The notes under the pieces were generated by a model, which made no database searches, was not told the origin of the DNA, and was given only the letters and a program-made list of their open reading frames with translations. DNA of 10,732 bases, taken from an uncultured Eubacteriales bacterium (GTDB lineage Bacteria; Bacillota; Clostridia; Oscillospirales; UMGS1783). Made by a program: the position numbers and the translations under genes. Positions 6,896-10,732 of the stretch are shown here, piece by piece (within the stretch, counting starts at the first letter, position 1; each line of letters starts with the position of its first letter). The DNA is taken from NCBI GenBank assembly GCA_900555065.1, contig USJY01000020.1, positions 1-10,732 on the forward strand, given 5' to 3'.

Positions 6896-7078
6896 TTACG
6901 CGTCTTGTTTTTTCAGTACTTGTTTACCGTTGTAGTAACCGCAACTGTCACAGACTCTGTGAGCCAGAATCAATTCGCCGCACTGGCCGCACTTGGTGAG
7001 CGCCGGCGTTTCCAGTTTCCAAACACTGGAGCGACGCAGATCTCTCCGGGCTTTGGACGTCTTTCTTTTTTGTGGCAT
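6896..7078 (-). CDS. rpmF: 50S ribosomal protein L32
   Basis: This 60-residue basic protein is L32 of the large ribosomal subunit. The N-terminal half (KRKTSKARRDLRRSS) is the typical arginine/lysine-rich rRNA-binding stretch. The C-terminal half is a zinc ribbon with cysteines at 30, 33, 43 and 46, followed by the usual GYYNGKQV, so it is the zinc-binding form. The N-terminus is two residues shorter than the common MAVPKR start. The ATG at 7078 has a strong AGGAGG on the - strand. It follows the DUF177 gene by 56 nt, the classic bacterial pairing, and is separated from der by a possible attenuating hairpin. Confidence 0.97.
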   Translation of the reverse strand: MPQKRKTSKARRDLRRSSVWKLETPALTKCGQCGELILAHRVCDSCGYYNGKQVLKKQDA

Positions 7079-7134
7079 CTATGACACCTCCTCATGGGAA
7101 ATAATAGTATACAAAAAGCGGAAAGGGTTTATGC

Positions 7135-7602
7135 TTACCCGCCTGACACACAGGAGCACGATTCGGTATTGAGGTTGCAGCCGCAGCGGGGGCACAGGCC
7201 TTTGCAGTCCTCCGCGCAGAGCACTTTGCTCGGATAGGCGAACAGCAGCGCGTCGAACACCGGTTCGCGCAGTTCAACATAACGCCCGTTTTTCAGGGGC
7301 AACACGAGCTTGTCGCCGTCGTCGTCCGGCACTTCGCCTTTTTCTGCCACATAGGCGATAAACGGCTCTTCCAGCATAAAACGTACGGGCTCCAGGCAGC
7401 GGGAACAGGGAGCGACGCAGGGCGCTTCAATGTTCGCCTGCAGGCGGATTCCGTCGTAGCGCATACGGACGGTTCCGCGCACCCGGACTTCTGCGAAAGG
7501 ACGGCTTCCGTCCATGGTTTCCCGCGCGGAGAAATCTTCGCCGCAGTCAAACTCCAGCGTGTAGTTGTCGTGGGTCAAGACCCGTCCGATATCCAGCCTC
7601 AT
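7135..7602 (-). CDS. YceD family (DUF177) protein
   Basis: A 155-residue member of the YceD/DUF177 family, which sits beside rpmF across bacteria and is linked to 23S rRNA accumulation; its exact reaction is not known. The start is set at the ATG at 7602 (MRLDIGRVLTHDNY) because GAGGTG lies 5 nt upstream and the upstream in-frame codons (MYNIICKFRGVA) fall on the promoter. The mid-protein C-x3-C-x2-C cluster (Cys62, 66, 69; PCSRCLEP) is family-typical. The C-terminal stretch CAEDCKGLCPRCGCNLN (129-145), followed by further Cys at 149 and 151, looks like a metal-binding site, common in the Firmicutes form. An acidic stretch VPDDDGDK lies at 91-98. It is the first gene of the housekeeping operon, with a near-perfect promoter about 20 nt upstream. 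Confidence 0.92.
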   Translation of the reverse strand: MRLDIGRVLTHDNYTLEFDCGEDFSARETMDGSRPFAEVRVRGTVRMRYDGIRLQANIEAPCVAPCSRCLEPVRFMLEEPFIAYVAEKGEVPDDDGDKLVLPLKNGRYVELREPVFDALLFAYPSKVLCAEDCKGLCPRCGCNLNTESCSCVSGG

Positions 7603-7607
7603 GGCTA

Positions 7608-7613
7608 CACCTC
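7608..7613 (-). promoter_or_regulatory. Ribosome binding site of the YceD-family gene
   Basis: GAGGTG on the - strand, 5 nt before the ATG at 7602. It supports this start over the ATG at 7638, which would overlap the -10 region of the promoter. Confidence 0.65.
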
Positions 7614-7629
7614 TAAACTTGCAAATAAT

Positions 7630-7658
7630 ATTATACATATACCATTCCGTTCTGTCAA
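7630..7658 (-). promoter_or_regulatory. Consensus sigma-A promoter of the yceD-rpmF-der-plsY-gpsA operon
   Basis: Read on the - strand, TTGACA (7658-7653) and TATAAT (7635-7630) are separated by exactly 17 bp, a perfect match to the housekeeping consensus in all twelve positions. The expected transcription start is near 7623, giving a leader of about 20 nt before the ATG at 7602. This suggests strong growth-linked expression, as expected for ribosomal and phospholipid genes. Confidence 0.9.
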
Positions 7659-7740
7659 GAATTTATCCCTGAATTTTCAATTTAACCAGGCGCATACGCC
7701 GTCCGGGGGAAATTATGCGGGGGATCGAATGGATTTTATA

Positions 7741-7769
7741 TTTACTTTGGGTTTTCCCCATGCTATAAT
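7741..7769 (+). promoter_or_regulatory. Promoter of the MFS transporter-GH2 operon
   Basis: TTTACT (7741-7746, four of six matches) and TATAAT (7764-7769) are 17 bp apart. The -10 box is preceded by TGC, forming an extended -10 (TG-n-TATAAT). Transcription should start near 7776, leaving a leader of about 28 nt. It is back to back with the yceD promoter, with 82 bp between the two -35 boxes. No clear operator palindrome was found, though GGGGAAA (7706-7712) and TTTCCCC (7753-7759, within the promoter spacer) form a spaced inverted repeat that could be one. Confidence 0.75.
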
Positions 7770-7790
7770 CTTTGTATTATTAAAAAAATA

Positions 7791-7797
7791 GGAGAGG
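7791..7797 (+). promoter_or_regulatory. Ribosome binding site for the TTG-started MFS gene
   Basis: GGAGAGG ends 6 nt before the TTG at 7804. It is the main evidence that translation begins at this rare start codon, not at the ATG 51 nt further on. Confidence 0.65.
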
Positions 7798-7803
7798 AAG
7801 GCT

Positions 7804-9174
7804 TTGAAAAATTTAAAAAGAGTGTACGACCGGTACCGCAATTCGGTACTGCCGATGTTCTTCTACTGTTTTCTGACGGCGTTCGGTCTGAACGCGCCCA
7901 TGGCGTTTTTGCCGACTTTTGTCACGCGAATGGGAATGACGGCAGCAGAACTCGGTATTCTGATGGCGTTTCGGCCCATTGCCATGATCGTCGGGCAGTT
8001 CATCTGGGGACGGGTCGCCGACCGGGCGCGGTCCGTCAACTCTGTACTGATGATCCTCATGTTCGGGACAGTCGGTTCGTCCGTTGTGTTTTTGTTCGCA
8101 ACGAATTTTTACATCATGCTGACTGCGATTGTCGGTTACTACCTTTTCTATTCCGCGATCTATCCGCTGATGGACACCATCTCCATGGATATGGTCGCGC
8201 GCGGGCAGCTGTCCAGCTACGGCAATGTCCGGATTATGACCACGCTCGGATATGTTCTGTCCGTGTCTCTGACGGGCACGCTGTCCGGGATCAATCCGTC
8301 GTTCATGTTTATCGTCGTCATCGGCGTCGGCGTGCTCAGCATTCTGTTTCTGTTCCAGGTGGAAAAGACGGAGAGTAAGCGCGTCAAAGGCATGAAGTTT
8401 AACTCGGCAAAGTTCTTTATGCAAAAAGTCGTCATGGTGCCGCTGCTCACATACCTCGTACTGCAGTTTGTCTATTCCTCGTTCGATATTGTGTTCCCGG
8501 TCTATATTTCCATCAACCTCGGCGCGGGCGACGGGATTTACGGCTATTCCATGGCGCTGCGCGTTTTTGGCGAATGTCTGGTGCTGCCCTTTATCAATAA
8601 AATCACAAAGCGCATTTCGTTTAAAACCGCGATTATCCTGTTCATTATGCTCTCTGTGCTTCGCTTTGCAATAACAGGGCTGACGACCAATATCATGGCG
8701 CTTCTGTTTGTGTCCATCCTCTCCGGTATCGGCAATATCGGTTCGTTTACCTGGGTGATGATGTACATCAACGAACTCGCTCCGCCCGAGGGCAAGGCAA
8801 CCGTACAGTCCACCATGTGGATGATGTTCTCCATCGCGCAGGTCGGCGGCAACCTGATTACCGGCCTTGTCATGCCGGACAGCACGGTCGGTGTGGGACG
8901 CTGGTATTTCTTCGCCTGCGCGGGTATAATGGCGCTCAGCGCGGTTGTATACAGCCTGTATAAAACGGATAAAAAGGTGGAAAGAAAGCGGGTGCGCAGC
9001 GTGAAAGGGACGATGCGCCGCCTGCTTAAACAGCGCGGCAAAATTGCTGCCGCGCAGGCGCTGGCCGCGCGGCGTGCAGCAGAGACGCAGCAGGCCGCGG
9101 GCGCGGCGGCGCAGAATACGGACGCGTTTACAGCCGATGACGCCCCTGCGGCGGATTCGGATCATAAACAATAA
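7804..9174 (+). CDS. MFS transporter, LacY/nucleoside-symporter-like (MFS_1_like)
   Basis: A 456-residue secondary transporter with 12 membrane helices by eye, between about residues 16 and 385. It probably brings in a sugar or glycoside by proton symport. The motif-A remnant GRVADR (69-74) is in the loop between helices 2 and 3. The segment SSYGNVRIMTTLGYVLS, before helix 5, resembles the oligosaccharide/nucleoside symporter branch. The start is a TTG at 7804 with GGAGAGG 6 nt upstream; the next ATG in frame (codon 18) would cut into helix 1. After helix 12 comes an unusual tail of about 70 residues. It is first very basic (KKVERKRVRSVKG), then alanine-rich (AAAQALAARRAAET), then acidic to the end, and is not part of the transport fold. 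The GH2 gene follows by 24 nt, so the substrate is probably a glycoside cut by that enzyme. Substrate cannot be determined from sequence. Confidence 0.88.
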   Translation: MKNLKRVYDRYRNSVLPMFFYCFLTAFGLNAPMAFLPTFVTRMGMTAAELGILMAFRPIAMIVGQFIWGRVADRARSVNSVLMILMFGTVGSSVVFLFATNFYIMLTAIVGYYLFYSAIYPLMDTISMDMVARGQLSSYGNVRIMTTLGYVLSVSLTGTLSGINPSFMFIVVIGVGVLSILFLFQVEKTESKRVKGMKFNSAKFFMQKVVMVPLLTYLVLQFVYSSFDIVFPVYISINLGAGDGIYGYSMALRVFGECLVLPFINKITKRISFKTAIILFIMLSVLRFAITGLTTNIMALLFVSILSGIGNIGSFTWVMMYINELAPPEGKATVQSTMWMMFSIAQVGGNLITGLVMPDSTVGVGRWYFFACAGIMALSAVVYSLYKTDKKVERKRVRSVKGTMRRLLKQRGKIAAAQALAARRAAETQQAAGAAAQNTDAFTADDAPAADSDHKQ

Positions 9175-9198
9175 AATATTATCAAGACGGAGGCTTTT

Positions 9199-10732
9199 AT
9201 GGAGACTGTGAAGAACGCAGCGTCGATCTGCCTGGACTACGGTTGGCGCATCCATGCTGACGAAGCGCAGACAGGCGAGGCGCAGGGTTGGTTCAACGGC
9301 TTTCCCGAGGCGGGCCTGCCCGCTCCTGTGCCGGGCGAGAGTACGGCGCTCGGCAGGCATTCGGTGATATGGTATGAAAACAGGTTCGAAGCGGGGCTCC
9401 GCCCCGCTCCGGGCCAGCGGATTATCATGGAGCTGGAGGGGACGACGTACTACACAAAGGTCTGGCTGAACGGGACTTTTCTCGGCGACCATACCGGAAA
9501 CATTACAAAGCTGCGGCTGGATGTGACCAAAACGCTGCGGCAGGGCGAGAATTTCCTGGCGATCCGGATGCTCAGCCCCGGTTCGGACGAGGTATTCGAC
9601 GGGCTGACCGGGCAGCAGTATCCGCTCGGCGGCGCGCAGAGGCTTGCCCAGCCGGTGTACATATCGTTGAAACCGATGGTGACGATTGAGGACGTTTTTG
9701 TCCGGCCCGATTGCAAAACGGGCGGGCTGGCTATTGAGCTGACGCTGGACAATGCCGCAGATGCGACTGAAGTTGTGCTTTCGGCCAGCGTTTCGCCGAC
9801 GCTCAAACGCATGACGCTCGACAGCGTGCAGGCGGAGGTACATGCGCCCGCCGGCCGGTCGACGCACAGACTTGCACTTACGGTCGAGCATTTCACGTAT
9901 TGGGATGTTGATAATCCCTACCTCTACCAGGTGGATGTATCTGCCCGCGCGGCCGATTCCGCATTCACGGACACTGAATCCGTAGACACAGGGTTCAAGA
10001 CTTTTGGATCGGATGAGGCCGGATTTTTTAGGCTCAATGAAAAACGTTTTTATGTCAAGTGCGCGCATACCTGCCCCTTCTTTCCGGGCGGGCTCGGCGC
10101 GCCGAACAACCTGCGCCTGTTCTATAAGGAGCTGCGCTATCTCAAAGCCTGCGGCTTCAATATGGTGCGTTTTCTGACAAATCCAGCGCATCCGCAGCAG
10201 CTCGCTTACTGCGATCGGATTGGGCTGCTTGTCTATGAGGAGAGCAACATGGCCTGGCTGCGGCACGACAGCGACCGCACGCACGAGCTGTTTGCCCGCG
10301 AGGCGGAGGCCGTCGTTCGCCGCGACCGCAACCATCCGAGCCTCGCCATATTCGGTATGCTCAACGAGACATTCAACAACAATAAAACGGTAAAGCACTT
10401 CGACGCCGCGGTCAAAACCCTGCGGAACGTTCGCGCCCTTGCGCCCGACCTGTATGTGGAGCTGAGCAGCGGGCGCTGGGACTGCGCGCAGAATATCGCG
10501 TCCGGTTCGAATCCGGGCAGCATGACCTGGGACGCGTATAAGGGCGACGAAGACCCGGCCGCCGTGCCCGGCACGCCGCCGTCCGAACCGCCCATCGACG
10601 CGCTGTTCCCGCAGATGGGCGACCTGCACTTCTACCCGCGCATGCCCTATAACGCGCAGACGCGCGATATTATCCGTTCCATGGGCGGCAAGCGCGCGGC
10701 CTTTCTATCCGAGGCGGGAGCCGGCTCGCAGG
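9199..10732 (+). CDS. Glycoside hydrolase family 2 protein (3' partial)
   Basis: The N-terminal 511 residues of a GH2 enzyme (beta-galactosidase, beta-glucuronidase or beta-mannosidase type); the reading frame is open to the window end. GGAGG lies 5 nt before the ATG at 9199. Domain order is as in GH2: a sugar-binding jelly roll (about 1-160, with YYTKVWLNGTFLGDHTG), an immunoglobulin-like domain (about 160-265, ending WDVDNPYLYQVDV and GFKTFG), then the TIM barrel. The predicted acid/base is Glu390 in FGMLNETFN, and the nucleophile Glu505 in FLSEAGAG, only seven residues from the edge. The usual barrel entry motif (lNGkpv..rG) is changed to RLNEKRFYVKCAHTCPF. There is no signal peptide, so the enzyme should be cytoplasmic and act on material brought in by the MFS transporter 24 nt upstream. 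The family call is strong; the sugar specificity is unknown. Confidence 0.9.
   Translation, partial: METVKNAASICLDYGWRIHADEAQTGEAQGWFNGFPEAGLPAPVPGESTALGRHSVIWYENRFEAGLRPAPGQRIIMELEGTTYYTKVWLNGTFLGDHTGNITKLRLDVTKTLRQGENFLAIRMLSPGSDEVFDGLTGQQYPLGGAQRLAQPVYISLKPMVTIEDVFVRPDCKTGGLAIELTLDNAADATEVVLSASVSPTLKRMTLDSVQAEVHAPAGRSTHRLALTVEHFTYWDVDNPYLYQVDVSARAADSAFTDTESVDTGFKTFGSDEAGFFRLNEKRFYVKCAHTCPFFPGGLGAPNNLRLFYKELRYLKACGFNMVRFLTNPAHPQQLAYCDRIGLLVYEESNMAWLRHDSDRTHELFAREAEAVVRRDRNHPSLAIFGMLNETFNNNKTVKHFDAAVKTLRNVRALAPDLYVELSSGRWDCAQNIASGSNPGSMTWDAYKGDEDPAAVPGTPPSEPPIDALFPQMGDLHFYPRMPYNAQTRDIIRSMGGKRAAFLSEAGAGSQ

Noticed and set aside
7603..7638. Upstream ATG for the YceD-family gene
   Set aside because: It would begin within the -10 region of a perfect promoter and upstream of the transcript start.
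7570..7791. A 73-codon + strand frame in the divergent promoter region
   Set aside because: It overlaps both promoters and the start of the YceD-family gene, lacks a ribosome binding site and shows no protein-like pattern.
9391..9407. Perfect 7-bp inverted repeat with a 3-nt loop inside the GH2 gene
   Set aside because: It encodes a run of Gly, Leu, Arg and Pro in frame and is a common chance pattern in GC-rich coding DNA. There is no T-tract.
7813..10629. A 938-codon open frame on the - strand, opposite the MFS and GH2 genes
   Set aside because: It is very rich in Arg, His and Gln with no recognisable domain, has no ribosome binding site, and lies antisense to two well-supported genes. Long antisense frames like this arise from GC-rich codon use.

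Overview
The window looks like chromosomal DNA of a moderately GC-rich Firmicute, most likely a member of the Clostridia and possibly a gut or other anaerobic carbohydrate user. This is inferred from strong GGAGG-type ribosome binding sites, the PlsY-type acyltransferase, a cysteine-rich YceD/DUF177 protein next to rpmF, and the der-plsY-gpsA gene order. I see no tRNA, rRNA, CRISPR array, phage gene or insertion sequence. The two ends of the window cut through genes.

Region 1 (1-3179, + strand) is the end of a tightly packed sugar or polyol operon. It holds a zinc-dependent medium-chain polyol/alcohol dehydrogenase (5' end missing), a protein of the mannitol-1-phosphate 5-dehydrogenase family, and a PfkB-family carbohydrate kinase. 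The first two genes overlap by 23 nt, and the kinase start lies 20 nt after the dehydrogenase stop. A long hairpin at 3138-3179 closes the operon. Together the genes suggest oxidation of a polyol and phosphorylation of the product, but the substrate cannot be read from the sequence.

Region 2 (about 3180-3814) is a gap of more than 600 bp between convergent operons. It is visibly richer in AT than its surroundings, contains no convincing intact gene, and has one short stretch that may be a gene remnant. It ends in hairpins that probably terminate the gpsA operon.

Region 3 (3815-7658, - strand) is a housekeeping operon read as yceD(DUF177)-rpmF-der-plsY-gpsA. It starts at a perfect-consensus sigma-A type promoter (TTGACA, 17 bp, TATAAT) and carries a hairpin with a T-tract between rpmF and der. 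It joins ribosome components and assembly (L32, Der, probably YceD) with the first steps of phospholipid synthesis: GpsA makes glycerol-3-phosphate and PlsY acylates it.

Region 4 (7741-10732, + strand) is a divergent two-gene unit. It has an extended -10 promoter, a 12-helix MFS transporter with a TTG start and an unusual alanine-rich tail, and a glycoside hydrolase family 2 enzyme that runs off the window. The pair probably imports a glycoside and hydrolyses it in the cytoplasm.

The parts most worth a second look are the altered catalytic motif in the mannitol-dehydrogenase-like protein, the unassigned pathway of region 1, the composition of the gap at 3180-3760, and the divergent GH2 enzyme. 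I found no clear evidence of a wholly new system.
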